Counted from the first letter of the stretch, positions 20,030-29,116 are shown. The stretch: DNA of 64,000 nucleotides from CAWKKW01 sp963850345 (GCA_963850345.1 CAWKKW010000003.1:248001-312000); one strand, 5' to 3'. The notes: generated from the letters alone by a model not told the origin. Numbers and translations: made by a program.

Positions 20030-20299
20030 TTACATCCAGAGGAGCGAAGCGGCAAAGGCAAGCAGGCCGGCACAGCCCTGAAGAATCCCGATGAGTGGCC
20101 GTGAGGGTCGCAGTTGGAGTAGCACTGCGCCCGAAGTGATGAGGCCGAGTCCGAAGCCGAGGAAGAAGGTCTGCGTCGCGCTGAACGCGCCCAGAGGAAA
20201 ACGGGAGAGACGCGCAAATGCTCCAAAGCCCACAACCGCGATCACCACGTTAAGAGCGACGTGGGTGCGAGAGACGGGATCGGCGGCCTTACGGTTCAT
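20030..20299 (-). CDS. Small hydrophobic membrane protein, unknown function
   Basis: 89 residues starting at ATG 20299, just 4 bp after the stop of the TonB-dependent receptor. It has three probable membrane segments (VALNVVIAVVGFGAFARL; ATQTFFLGFGLGLITSGAVLL; ILQGCAGLLAFAASLLW). I do not recognise a family. The tight spacing after the receptor implies translational coupling and perhaps a related role, for example an inner-membrane partner in uptake of the same ligand. It ends 71 bp before tgt. Confidence 0.65.
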   Translation of the reverse strand: MNRKAADPVSRTHVALNVVIAVVGFGAFARLSRFPLGAFSATQTFFLGFGLGLITSGAVLLQLRPSRPLIGILQGCAGLLAFAASLLWM

Positions 20300-20303
20300 G
20301 GCC

Positions 20304-22586
20304 CTATTCTCCGAGACGGATACGAATGCCTGCACGGCCGACGAGCGGCGTGGCCAACGTGAGCGTAGGAGTGCGGCCCACTTCGATGGACCGATCGAAC
20401 AGGTTTTCGGCCGACGCAAAGAGCGTGATGTGCCGACCGAGATCGCGGCTGCCATAAGCATCGAGCCGGAAATAGCCACGCAACAGAAACGAGTTATTCG
20501 AATCGTCGAATTGGCGGCCGCTCACGCGCGCCTGCAGGTTCAGCGTTCCGAACACGGGCTTTGCTGCTCGTATCTGGGCTGTGGCCATGTTGCGCGCGAC
20601 TTGCGGTATCCACTTGCCGACCAGCGCAGGGTTCGGCTGGAAATGGGTCACGGTTGCATCGGCGAACTGGTATCCACCAGTCATGCTTAGCCAGGTGAGA
20701 GGATGGCTTTCCGCATCGATGGCGATCCCGCGGCTCTCAATCTGACCGAGGTTTTGCCGTTGGTCGACGATCGCGGTCGGTGTGACTCTGAGGGTGAGCG
20801 CGGTGATGGGGCGGTTGACGCGCGTCCAGAAGTAGCTGGCTCGCAGCACTGTCGCTTTTCGCGAAGCGACAAAGCCCGCCTCCCAGCCAGTGGCGCGTTC
20901 CGATCGCAGCGCGGCATTGGGCAGCGTGGTCTCCTGACCAACCTGTCCGGTGCGGTAGAGTTCATTCTGTGTAGGAGCACGATAGGCGCGATAGGCGGAC
21001 CCCGTAAGCGAGAAGCTGTCGGTGAACCGGCGCGCGATGCCGATGCGTGGATCGAAGACCGTCTCGGAGAAATCGCGGAAAGCTGTCTTGGCAGGAACGA
21101 GGCCCGTCCACTCCACCGCGTCGAAGTTGGAGAAGTGATCGACTCGTCCTGATCCGCTGAGGGTCCAGCGCAGCGGTGTCCACAGAATCTCGCCATACAC
21201 GCCGGTCTGGCGCTGTCGCGCGGACACATCGAGCAAGCCGTTTTGAGTTCCACGCTGGAAGCTTGGCTCCACGTCGTTGGCGCGCACATCGTGCGTGTCG
21301 GCGCCTATCAACGCAAGCGCGGTCGCGGCCAATGGCCGGCTCCAATGTGCGGAGGCGCCCAACTCCTGGGCCGGAGTTCGCTCGAGACGCGTGAGGCTCT
21401 CGGAGGTGCGGCCCGCGGCGATGGACGAGAAGCTCTGCCGATAATGTTCTTCGCTGCCGAAGAGGCGGAGAGCCAGCAAATCTCCGCTTGCGAACGGCAG
21501 GTCTGCGCCAGTGGAATAGCGCCACAGACGAGTGGCATTGCCCTGCAGCGGTGTGCCGTTGCTGCGGGTCTCGTTGAATCCATTGCCACGGAGGAAGGCG
21601 CGGCCGGATGAGCGAATGGAGCGATCGAGCTCGAGCAATCCGTTTTGCGAATGCACGTTGGAGGCTATGTCGACAGGGCCTCGCTGCGAAGGAGCTACGA
21701 GAGTGTAACCGTCGGTGCGTAGAATACCTCCGCTTGCCAGTGCGCTCCACGGACCGCGTGTACCGGTTGCCTGCGCGGTGTCGTCGGCGGTGTTCTCGGC
21801 CCCGTAACTACTGAGCAATGAAAAGGTGTTTGCATGAGGATGTACGGGCAGCAGATTGACAACGCCGCCTATGGCACTCGATCCGTAAAGGTCAGAGGCT
21901 CCGCCGCGGACCACTTCTACCGAACGCACGCTCAGCTCAGGCAACTCATTCCAGTGAATCCATCCGCCGTATGGGTCGTTTAATGGCACGTCATCGCTGA
22001 CCAGCAGGGTGCGACTCGCGGCAGTGGATCCCAGCCCGCGAAGAGACAGGCCTTGCGAGGTCGGGTTGGCCACTAGAGAACTGGAGCGGCGAAACAGTTC
22101 CAGGCCTGGAACCATGCGCAGCTTGTTGTCGAGTGCAGGTGAGGCTGCTTCCTGCAGCACTTCTGCAGAGAGAACGCGCGTGCTTGCGGGACTTGCAGCT
22201 TGCGCAATCGGTTCGCGATAGGCGGTTACAACTATGGTTTCGCGAGTCACCTCGGGCTGAAGCACAATCGTCACGGAGCGGCCGGGCTCGAGCTTCGCTG
22301 CCGCGGAGGAAAAGCCCTTGGCCTGAATTTGAATTGCGAGCGGAAGAGATTGTTGTTCCGTAAGAGTGAACTGGCCGGTAGGTCCGGTGATGGCCAGACT
22401 CACCTGGCTCTGATCGAAGATGTGCGCGCCGGAGATGGGCGCTCCTTCACTGTCCGTGACGACTCCGGTATAGCGCGTGGCCTGTGTAGTGGAGGACTGC
22501 TGCGCACGTGCGGGTGCCGGCGCGAGGCCAGGGAGGCATACAGCCACAGCGCAGATGAGAAGAGATAGAGTTCGCCGAGCGCGCAT
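20304..22586 (-). CDS. TonB-dependent outer-membrane receptor with N-terminal regulatory-like domain
   Basis: 760 residues: a signal peptide (to about ARAQQ), a carboxypeptidase-regulatory-like beta-sandwich (about 40-115, YTGVVTDSEGAPISGAHIF), a TonB-box-like ETIVVTAYRE, a plug domain (LDNKLRMVPGLELF..., SLRGLGSTAASRTLLVSDDVPLNDPYGG, VVRGGASDLYGSSAIGGVVNL) and a 22-strand-type barrel ending in a C-terminal strand. The plug resembles siderophore/cobalamin receptors such as BtuB, but the ligand is unknown. It follows folK by 24 bp, leaving no room for a riboswitch directly upstream, and is followed by a coupled small membrane protein. Confidence 0.88.
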   Translation of the reverse strand: MRARRTLSLLICAVAVCLPGLAPAPARAQQSSTTQATRYTGVVTDSEGAPISGAHIFDQSQVSLAITGPTGQFTLTEQQSLPLAIQIQAKGFSSAAAKLEPGRSVTIVLQPEVTRETIVVTAYREPIAQAASPASTRVLSAEVLQEAASPALDNKLRMVPGLELFRRSSSLVANPTSQGLSLRGLGSTAASRTLLVSDDVPLNDPYGGWIHWNELPELSVRSVEVVRGGASDLYGSSAIGGVVNLLPVHPHANTFSLLSSYGAENTADDTAQATGTRGPWSALASGGILRTDGYTLVAPSQRGPVDIASNVHSQNGLLELDRSIRSSGRAFLRGNGFNETRSNGTPLQGNATRLWRYSTGADLPFASGDLLALRLFGSEEHYRQSFSSIAAGRTSESLTRLERTPAQELGASAHWSRPLAATALALIGADTHDVRANDVEPSFQRGTQNGLLDVSARQRQTGVYGEILWTPLRWTLSGSGRVDHFSNFDAVEWTGLVPAKTAFRDFSETVFDPRIGIARRFTDSFSLTGSAYRAYRAPTQNELYRTGQVGQETTLPNAALRSERATGWEAGFVASRKATVLRASYFWTRVNRPITALTLRVTPTAIVDQRQNLGQIESRGIAIDAESHPLTWLSMTGGYQFADATVTHFQPNPALVGKWIPQVARNMATAQIRAAKPVFGTLNLQARVSGRQFDDSNNSFLLRGYFRLDAYGSRDLGRHITLFASAENLFDRSIEVGRTPTLTLATPLVGRAGIRIRLGE

Positions 22587-22610
22587 AGCAGTACACCTGC
22601 AGACCTTGAA

Positions 22611-23180
22611 TCAGGATTGGGTGAGAGAGAGGAGGCTGGGGCGCAATCGGCGCACCGAGGCGATCTCATTCTCGTTGGAATCGGGTAAGGCGGTGAGGAG
22701 TTGGCCCACGCTCCGGCCAAGCAAAGGGTGAATGACGCCAGCCGCAATCTCTGCGAGTGGAGTAAGAACGAATCTTCGCTTCGCTAACGCGGGATGAGGG
22801 ATAGTAAGGACGGGCGAGTGGATCACACGATCGTCGAAGAGCAAGATATCGAGGTCGAGCGTACGAGGTCCTTTGGGTGCCGTGAGGCTGCGATTGCGCC
22901 CGAACTCTTTTTCTATTTGTAACAGCTGGTGGAGGAGTTCTTCGGGCTCAAGGCCTGTGCGCAAGGCAACGACCGCGTTGATAAATGGAGGCTGATCGCG
23001 GTAGCCCACTGGGTCCGTCTCATAGAACGACGAGACGGACAACCGTTTGCCAAGTGAAGAGAGGCGGCGAATGGCCGAATCGAGAATCGCAGCGGAATCC
23101 CCCATCTCCCCAGGCAGGTTCGATCCCAGCGCGATGTAGGCGGTGTGTGCCGGAGATATGGATTCCGAGTTTGCAATCAT
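22611..23180 (-). CDS. folK: 6-hydroxymethyl-7,8-dihydropterin pyrophosphokinase
   Basis: FolK transfers pyrophosphate from ATP to 6-hydroxymethyl-dihydropterin in folate synthesis. The 189-residue product has the family hallmarks YIALGSNLPGEMGD near the start, SSFYETDPVGYRDQPPFINAV, and the signature GPRTLDLDILLF. It has about 25 extra C-terminal residues compared with typical FolK. It is divergent from nadD, whose start is 82 bp away, and leads the minus-strand run towards the TonB receptor. folC, also in the folate pathway, is elsewhere (33557). Confidence 0.93.
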   Translation of the reverse strand: MIANSESISPAHTAYIALGSNLPGEMGDSAAILDSAIRRLSSLGKRLSVSSFYETDPVGYRDQPPFINAVVALRTGLEPEELLHQLLQIEKEFGRNRSLTAPKGPRTLDLDILLFDDRVIHSPVLTIPHPALAKRRFVLTPLAEIAAGVIHPLLGRSVGQLLTALPDSNENEIASVRRLRPSLLSLTQS

Positions 23181-23262
23181 CGGGTGGCGCCAGTCTCAAG
23201 TATAGAGGGAGGACAGCGGCTGCTGGTCACGAAACGATCACTCCGCGATAGGATCAGGTACG

Positions 23263-23937
23263 ATGCGAATCGCTCTATTCGGGGGAACGTTCGATCCGCC
23301 CCATCGCGGACATCTTGCAATCGCACGTGCGGCGATGGCAAGGCTAAGGTTGGACAGGGTGTTGATGGCGCCGGCGGGCATGCAGCCGCTGAAGCGGGAT
23401 GTGCAGACGACTGCGAGTTACGAAGAGCGCCTGGAGATGGTGCGGCTGGCTGTCCTGGACGAGCCGGCAATCGAAGCGTCTACCGTGGACGCGCCCCAAC
23501 GCGACGGGAGACCTAACTACGCCGTCGATACGATTCATCGGCTTAAGGAGAGTCTGGAGCCGGGGGACAGGCTCTTTTGCCTGGTGGGGGCAGATTCATT
23601 TCTCACGTTGAAGAAGTGGTATCGCGCGGCCGAGTTGCTGATGAACTGCAGCCTTATCGTTGCCGGGCGGCCTGGCTTCAGCCTCGGCGAAGTTGCGGGT
23701 GCGTTGCCGCGAGGGCTTGCGATCGCGGGGCGTGCAGCGGAGGTGAGTGCGGAGCGGGAGACGTTCACGCTGGTGTCGCAGATGGGTGCGTTGAGCGAAC
23801 TGTTTATCCTTCCGGATCTGCAGGTGGATATTTCAGCTACGCAGATTCGTGGGGCGCTCGCGGACGGCACGGCGGCGGCATCGCTGCTGCAGACGCGGGT
23901 TGTGGACTATATCGAGCGCCGCGGCCTGTATCGCTGA
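23263..23937 (+). CDS. nadD: Nicotinate-nucleotide adenylyltransferase
   Basis: NadD adenylates nicotinate mononucleotide in NAD synthesis. 224 residues with the nucleotidyltransferase motif GGTFDPPHRGH (residues 7-17), the middle element LVGADSFLTLKKW, and the C-terminal ISATQIR equivalent of the ISSTxxR signature. It is the usual length for the family. It precedes rsfS by 84 bp on the same strand, a widely conserved pairing. Confidence 0.94.
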   Translation: MRIALFGGTFDPPHRGHLAIARAAMARLRLDRVLMAPAGMQPLKRDVQTTASYEERLEMVRLAVLDEPAIEASTVDAPQRDGRPNYAVDTIHRLKESLEPGDRLFCLVGADSFLTLKKWYRAAELLMNCSLIVAGRPGFSLGEVAGALPRGLAIAGRAAEVSAERETFTLVSQMGALSELFILPDLQVDISATQIRGALADGTAAASLLQTRVVDYIERRGLYR

Positions 23938-24021
23938 AAGCCTTTCCTGCCGTGGGTTTGGATGGGGAGAGGGCCGATGCGCTACGATTGAAGAGGAGCG
24001 AAGGAGTGGACTCCCTACAGA

Positions 24022-24573
24022 ATGGCAACAACAGAAACACGCCGGATGGTATTGGCTGCGGCAGCGGCTTGCGAGGATAAGAAGGCGGAAGATACGCGCA
24101 TTCTCGAACTGGATCCGATGGATTCCAGCTTCACCGATTTTTTCCTGATCACGAGTGGCAACAACGAGCGGCAGACGGTGGCGATCGCCGATGAAGTGGA
24201 GGCGCGGCTGAAGCGCGACTTCGGCACGTACCCGAACTCGATCGAGGGCCGGCGGCAGGGCGAGTGGGTGTTGATGGACTACATCGACTTCGTGGTGCAC
24301 GTGTTTGTGACGGAGAAGCGGGCCTTCTACGATATTGAAAGGTTGCGCAAGTCCGCACGGGCCGTGGACTTGGAGGAGTTAAAGGCAGCACTGACGGAGA
24401 AGGTCAAGGCGGCGCGTAAGAAGGTCGCAGCGAAGAAGACGGGCACGGCTGCGAAGAAAGCAACTGCGGCGGATACAGATTCGGAGACCGGGCAACAAGC
24501 AACTACGACTGCGACGAAAGCCGCGCGCAAGGTTCCGGTGAAGAAAAAGGCAGCAGCAAAGTCGACGAAATAA
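24022..24573 (+). CDS. rsfS: Ribosome silencing factor RsfS with long basic tail
   Basis: RsfS binds ribosomal protein uL14 and prevents 50S and 30S subunits from joining when nutrients are scarce. The first 120 residues are the complete RsfS fold (SSFTDFFLITSGNNERQTVAIADEVE..., EGRRQGEWVLMDYIDFVVHVF, YDIERLW-like YDIERLR). About 60 more residues form a lysine/alanine/threonine-rich tail (KVKAARKKVAAKKTGTAAKK...) like that of histone H1-like proteins, which ordinary RsfS lacks. It follows nadD; the usual next gene, rlmH, is 4.1 kb away beyond a TonB receptor. Confidence 0.92.
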   Translation: MATTETRRMVLAAAAACEDKKAEDTRILELDPMDSSFTDFFLITSGNNERQTVAIADEVEARLKRDFGTYPNSIEGRRQGEWVLMDYIDFVVHVFVTEKRAFYDIERLRKSARAVDLEELKAALTEKVKAARKKVAAKKTGTAAKKATAADTDSETGQQATTTATKAARKVPVKKKAAAKSTK

Positions 24574-24752
24574 GCCCTGCTGAGGCGGCGATTTCTGCGC
24601 AAATACTGTGGTTTTCTGGCACGAAATAGCGCGCTAAATTGGCATTTTTTGGCAGGCTAGAATGCACTTAAATGGTTCTCTAGTCAGTAAACTTTGGGCT
24701 TGCCGGTTAGCCAGACAGTAATATCCAGGGTGAGCCTGATCACAAATAAGAA

Positions 24753-24776
24753 GGGCGCTCTCACGAGCGCCCTTTT
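24753..24776. terminator. Bidirectional intrinsic terminator between rsfS and the large TonB receptor
   Basis: Stem GGGCGCTC / GAGCGCCC with a TCAC loop, followed by TTTTT on the plus strand. On the minus strand it is followed by TTCTTATTT. It sits between two convergent genes and can serve both. Confidence 0.85.
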
Positions 24777-24797
24777 TGTGTTGGGTGAAGGGATCGG

Positions 24798-27700
24798 TTA
24801 GAAGACCAGCTTGATCGCGCCCTGGATCTGGCGGGCACCGGTGGTGCCGTCGTTCTGACCTACTTCAGAGGTGGAGATACCGAAGTAAGGCGAGGCGATC
24901 GAGTTGGAGCCTGCAACCGGCGAGCCGAAGTTCGGGTGGTTGAATACGTTGTAGCTCTCGGCCCGGAGAATCAGCTTGATGCCTTCGGTAAGCGAAGTCG
25001 TCTTCTGGAAGACGGCGTCGGTATCGACGAAGTGCGGGCCGTAGAACTTGTTACGGGAGACGTTCGGGGCCGTGTTGTACGGCGCGTTGGCGAAGGCAGC
25101 GGGATCGGGTCCGGTCACCTTACCCAGGTCGCTGGTGCGACCGGAGGTAAACGGGTTGCTGGTGATCTGCTGGGGCCGGTTGTTGAGGCCGGTGTGCTCG
25201 TTATCGCGGGTTCCGCGGATATCGTAGGGCAGGCCAGACTGAGCCTGTTGGATACCGGAGATCTGGATCCCTTCAAAGACGCGACCGAGGAAACCGCCGT
25301 TGAGGTGCGCTTGTCCGTGACCGACGGGGAGCTCATACACAGCGGATACGGTGCCACGATGCCTTACATCGAAGGGCGAGTTGCCGTACTCCTCAAGCAG
25401 GTTGAAGTTGTTGCGAGGCAGGCCGCTGTTGCCGTTGCCGGGAGCGAGCGGATCGGAGCCGTTGTCGAGCGAGTGGGAATAGGCATAGCTTCCCGTCAGG
25501 TAGAAACCTCGCAGGTGTTCGCTGGCTTTGACCTGCAGTGCGTTGTAGTTGCTGCTGGCGATGCTGCTCTGCTCGAGAACCTCGAAGAAGGCGTTGTTGT
25601 TGACCGCGAGAGCAGTGTCGCCGGTGGTGGGATCAGTGACGCCGGTATAGAGGTTGGTGCGCTGCAGGGCGGAGTTCGATACACCGTCGGCGAGCAACTG
25701 GGCGACCAGCCCTGGCTGGGGCGGGTTTCCGTTGATCTCGCGGAGCAGGTGAGTGCCGTGGCTACCGACGTAGTTGGCCTCGACCGTGAGGTCGTGGGCG
25801 AACTGGTGCTGTACGCCGATGTTCCAGCTCTGGCTGCCGGGAATTTTCAGCTTGGGATCGATGGTGACGGGCGAAAGCAGGTCGCCGGGGTAGACGTTGG
25901 CAGTGGGAGTGAGCGCGCCAGGGGCAGGCTCGGTTTCGAGAGTCGGATAGCCGGGGCTGGTCAGCAACGGATAGTTGTTGAACTGAGCCTCGAACGGCGG
26001 ATTGGAGCGGGCGTTGCCGAAGAGGTTGTCGAAGACGCGATCGTGGAAGATGCCATAGCCGCCACGGATGGCGGTCTTGCCGTTTCCGGATACGTCATAG
26101 GCAAAGCCGATGCGCGGCTCGATCAGGCCCCAGTTGTCCTGGAACATCTGACGGCCGGTACCCGGGCCCACATTGGTGAACGAGAAGTAGCCGATGGAAG
26201 GTACGGGAGCAGAGGCGTCGCCGAAGAAGTTAGAGAAGTTGCCACCCGACTCGAAGGGCACGCCATTGAACTCATAGCGAAGGCCAGCGATGAGGGTCAA
26301 GCGGGGTAGAACCTTCCAGGAGTCCTGGCCGAAGACGGCCCACTCGCGCTGGACGAAGCGGGTGAGATCGTTGGGTTTGCGATTGCCGGCCTTATCGAAG
26401 AACTGGTACTCGTATTCGTTCGAGATGGCACCCTGCGCGCCGAACACCAGGTCTTCAAAGGTCGTGTAACTAGGCCGATTCGGATCACCGTTATAGGTAT
26501 AGGCGTCGATTCCGAAGTCGCTGTTGACACTCATGGTGAGCTGTTCGCGCTGGTAGAAGTTATCGTCGCTGGAATCTTTGATATCGCGCCACTCGCCACC
26601 GAATTTCATGGTGTGAGCGCCGTGAACCAAAGAGAGGGTGTCGCTGGCATTCAGTGTCGAACTGAGGCGGCCCTGGCCGTTGGCAACGAGGGAAGCGCAG
26701 CCAAAGTCGAAAAAGTGCGGCAGGGTGATGTCGCGGCCATTGCCGAAGGAGTCGGTACCCGTGATTCGGTCGAACCCGGCATGGTTGCAGAAGAAGCCGG
26801 CGTTGTTCTGGTTGTAGCCGCCTCGGAGCTGGTTGGTCATCGAGCTGCCAATGGTCGAGGCGATGGAGATGGTGCCGCTATGCTCGGTAGCGATCACAGA
26901 GGTGTTGCCGTACCCGGGAAGAACCTCGTCATGGAAGGGGTTGGTTTCAGCGCTGTGGTCGTAGTTGTAGCGGACCGTGAGCTGGTGGCGATCGCTCAGC
27001 TTGTGATCGAAGCGGCCAGTGAGCTGGTAGGCATTCAGCGGATCGCCGGAGGGGAAGAAGTAGGTGCCGCTGACTCCGTCTCCCGAATCGCTCTGGGGCA
27101 GCGGGGTAACGGCAAGGATGCTCTGGACGGTGGGGCTGAAGGGCAGACCCGTCTGGTTGTTCGCATTGGGGGTGGTCAGATCGACCGGGGTAGCAACACC
27201 CTGCGGGTCGATGTAAGTGAATTTGCCGGTGCGGAAGGCAGCGTTCGGCACGGTCTGCTGGCCGGTGCGGGTAGTGCGGAAGCGCTGGACTTCTCCATTG
27301 AGGAAGAAGAAGGTGTGATCCTTCCAGATGGGACCGCCGAGAGAGGCGCCGAAGTCATTCCGGACATACGGATCCTGCGGGCCGTTGGCCTTGGTATTGA
27401 ACCAGTCGCGGGCGCCGAGGGCGCTATAGCGGCCGAATTCATAGGCATCGCCGTGGTATTTGTTGGTGCCGCCGCGGGTGATCACGTCGATGATGGCGCC
27501 GGTATTGCGGCCGAACTCCGCGTCGAAGTTGTTGGTGATGATGCGGAACTCCTGGGCTGAGTCCGGATTGCCGGAGACGATGCCGCCCTGGGTGCCGGGG
27601 ACCGAGGTGTCGTTGTTGTCGGCACCGTCGAGCATGAAGTTATTGTTGCGGTCGCGCTGGCCGTTGACGGAGAATCCGCCCTCATTGCCGGACGCGACGA

Positions 27701-28193
27701 CCACGCCGGGGGAGAGGAGGACCAGCTGATAGGGATCGCGGAGGATCAGAGGCAGATCGTTGATCTGCTGAGAATCGATGACGGTGGAGAGCTGATAGTT
27801 GTCAGTCTCGACGGCATTGGTGGTCTCCGAACCAACATCGACGGTGGTGCTCACGGCACCGATCTTGAGGGTCACATTCAGCGGAAGCGTCTGAGCGACG
27901 GTGAGAACGACGTGCTGGTAGGACGCCTTATCGAACCCCGGAGCCTCGACCGTGATGGTGTAGCTGGCGGGCGGCAGGGTTGGGAAGGTATACAAGCCGG
28001 CGGAGGTGGTCACGGCGGAAAAGCTGATGCCGGTCCCTTCCGAGGTGGCGGTCACGGTGGCCTTGGGGATCACGGCATCGCTCGCATCGGCGACGCGGCC
28101 GGTAATCGTGCCATTCTGCGCCATACCGAGAGAACCGGCGGCTATCCAAACGGCAGCCAAAAGGACCAGCAAAAGTTTAGTAATTCGATTCAT
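24798..28193 (-). CDS. Large Oar-like TonB-dependent receptor with carboxypeptidase-regulatory domain
   Basis: 1131 residues: a signal peptide (cleavage near GSLGMAQ), an N-terminal carboxypeptidase-regulatory-like domain (GTITGRVADASDAVIPKATV, about 28-115), a plug (VNGQRDRNNNFMLDGADNN, EFRIITNNFDAEFGRNTGA) and a long barrel ending in a hydrophobic strand (GAIKLVF). This is the Oar-like receptor type expanded in Acidobacteria, usually linked to uptake of polymers or large ligands; the substrate is unknown. It is monocistronic on the minus strand, with a terminator 22 bp past its stop, and separates rsfS from rlmH. Confidence 0.9.
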   Translation of the reverse strand: MNRITKLLLVLLAAVWIAAGSLGMAQNGTITGRVADASDAVIPKATVTATSEGTGISFSAVTTSAGLYTFPTLPPASYTITVEAPGFDKASYQHVVLTVAQTLPLNVTLKIGAVSTTVDVGSETTNAVETDNYQLSTVIDSQQINDLPLILRDPYQLVLLSPGVVVASGNEGGFSVNGQRDRNNNFMLDGADNNDTSVPGTQGGIVSGNPDSAQEFRIITNNFDAEFGRNTGAIIDVITRGGTNKYHGDAYEFGRYSALGARDWFNTKANGPQDPYVRNDFGASLGGPIWKDHTFFFLNGEVQRFRTTRTGQQTVPNAAFRTGKFTYIDPQGVATPVDLTTPNANNQTGLPFSPTVQSILAVTPLPQSDSGDGVSGTYFFPSGDPLNAYQLTGRFDHKLSDRHQLTVRYNYDHSAETNPFHDEVLPGYGNTSVIATEHSGTISIASTIGSSMTNQLRGGYNQNNAGFFCNHAGFDRITGTDSFGNGRDITLPHFFDFGCASLVANGQGRLSSTLNASDTLSLVHGAHTMKFGGEWRDIKDSSDDNFYQREQLTMSVNSDFGIDAYTYNGDPNRPSYTTFEDLVFGAQGAISNEYEYQFFDKAGNRKPNDLTRFVQREWAVFGQDSWKVLPRLTLIAGLRYEFNGVPFESGGNFSNFFGDASAPVPSIGYFSFTNVGPGTGRQMFQDNWGLIEPRIGFAYDVSGNGKTAIRGGYGIFHDRVFDNLFGNARSNPPFEAQFNNYPLLTSPGYPTLETEPAPGALTPTANVYPGDLLSPVTIDPKLKIPGSQSWNIGVQHQFAHDLTVEANYVGSHGTHLLREINGNPPQPGLVAQLLADGVSNSALQRTNLYTGVTDPTTGDTALAVNNNAFFEVLEQSSIASSNYNALQVKASEHLRGFYLTGSYAYSHSLDNGSDPLAPGNGNSGLPRNNFNLLEEYGNSPFDVRHRGTVSAVYELPVGHGQAHLNGGFLGRVFEGIQISGIQQAQSGLPYDIRGTRDNEHTGLNNRPQQITSNPFTSGRTSDLGKVTGPDPAAFANAPYNTAPNVSRNKFYGPHFVDTDAVFQKTTSLTEGIKLILRAESYNVFNHPNFGSPVAGSNSIASPYFGISTSEVGQNDGTTGARQIQGAIKLVF

Positions 28194-28675
28194 TATCCAT
28201 CCTCTGGAATTCGCCCGGGAGGGCTGTAGTAGTGTGTGTCGCCAAAAGTTTCAGTAAGGACAAGGGCTCAACGATGATTCTCTGAGCGTAACTATTACCG
28301 ATTGGGTATGCATGTGACCTTCCACTTCGCCCGATTCAGAGGAATCTGTTTAAGTAGCTGGCATGCGTTTAGGTAACGTGGATGACTTAAACACGTGTGG
28401 GCTGAGGGTTTCCTGCGATCGGTCCCATTCTGGGACGATCTGTTCTCTGGTTCACACGAACTACCTCAGATAGGAGACGAGCGGCAGCGGAAGGGCACAG
28501 ACCACCGCGCTAAATCCGTAAAACCATAGCCCGTTTGCTGTTGCTCTATGAGTTATCAAAGTGCTCCCAAAATGGTCCCAAAAGAGAGCTGGGATAAGTG
28601 GTAGATTTCCAGGGACGGACGGTCCTCACCAGTTGAGCTAAATGGCGAGGTACACTGCACTTCGCGTGAAAGATT
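28194..28675. other. 482-bp intergenic region with inverted repeat and tRNA-like scrap
   Basis: No gene is apparent between the divergent TonB receptor and rlmH. A perfect inverted repeat GTCCCA-TTC-TGGGAC lies at 28422-28436. Its arms extend outward as GATC(g) and GATC. At 28624-28646 the minus strand reads like the acceptor-D-arm half of a tRNA (TTTAGCTCAACTGGT), but no anticodon arm or T-arm follows. I see no clear promoter for the receptor. Confidence 0.5.
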
Positions 28676-29116
28676 TTGATAGTTGCCATTTCGGGAAGTG
28701 GCCGGTCGGATGGGTTCGACCCATTGGCGATGAAGTACATAGAACGGATAGCACCGTACGCGCCGGTTGAGGGTATGCGGTTTCGTACGGAGGAGGCGCT
28801 GTTTCAGTATTTGGGAAGGCTAAAGGCGAGGACCGAGGCGGGGCTAGTGTTGCTCGATGGACGGGGCAAGATGCTTTCGTCGGAACAGCTGGCGGGTTGG
28901 ATGGGACAGCAGCGGGATGGGGGACAGCAGACGCTGGTGTTCGCGATCGGGCCGGCGGACGGGTGGTCGGAGGCGGCGAGGCAGCGGGCGGGGTTGTTGC
29001 TGTCGCTGGGGCCGATGACGCTGCCGCATGAGCTGGCTCGGGTGGTGGTGACGGAGCAGGTGTACCGGGCGTTCACGATTCTGGCGGGGCATCCGTATCA
29101 CACGGGACATCGGTGA
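28676..29116 (+). CDS. rlmH: 23S rRNA (pseudouridine1915-N3)-methyltransferase RlmH
   Basis: RlmH methylates pseudouridine 1915 in helix 69 of 23S rRNA on assembled ribosomes. The 146-residue product carries the SPOUT-fold signature: VLLDGRGKMLSSEQLA, LVFAIGPADGWS and the C-terminal LSLGPMTLPHELARVVVTEQVYRAFTI and GHPYH. The only in-frame start is TTG 28676, without a good ribosome site. Just upstream, GTGAAAGATTTTG would read as a normal MKILIVAIS start if one A were removed, so the true start may have been lost to an indel. The start is uncertain; the family is not. Confidence 0.88.
   Translation: MIVAISGSGRSDGFDPLAMKYIERIAPYAPVEGMRFRTEEALFQYLGRLKARTEAGLVLLDGRGKMLSSEQLAGWMGQQRDGGQQTLVFAIGPADGWSEAARQRAGLLLSLGPMTLPHELARVVVTEQVYRAFTILAGHPYHTGHR

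Noticed and set aside
22587..22610. Cobalamin riboswitch upstream of the BtuB-like receptor
   Set aside because: The receptor starts 24 bp after folK, leaving no room for a riboswitch there.
24617..24660. Sigma-54 (-24/-12) promoter from the TGGCACG and TTGGCA sequences
   Set aside because: The GG and GC elements are 9 or 11 bp apart, not 10, and no gene starts at a suitable distance on that strand.
24936..26309. 457-codon open frame on the plus strand opposite the large TonB receptor
   Set aside because: Antisense shadow with Val/Gly-rich composition; the receptor frame covers it with clear motifs.
28624..28646. Functional tRNA gene on the minus strand
   Set aside because: Only an acceptor/D-arm-like part can be drawn; no anticodon stem, T-arm or matching acceptor 3' strand follows.
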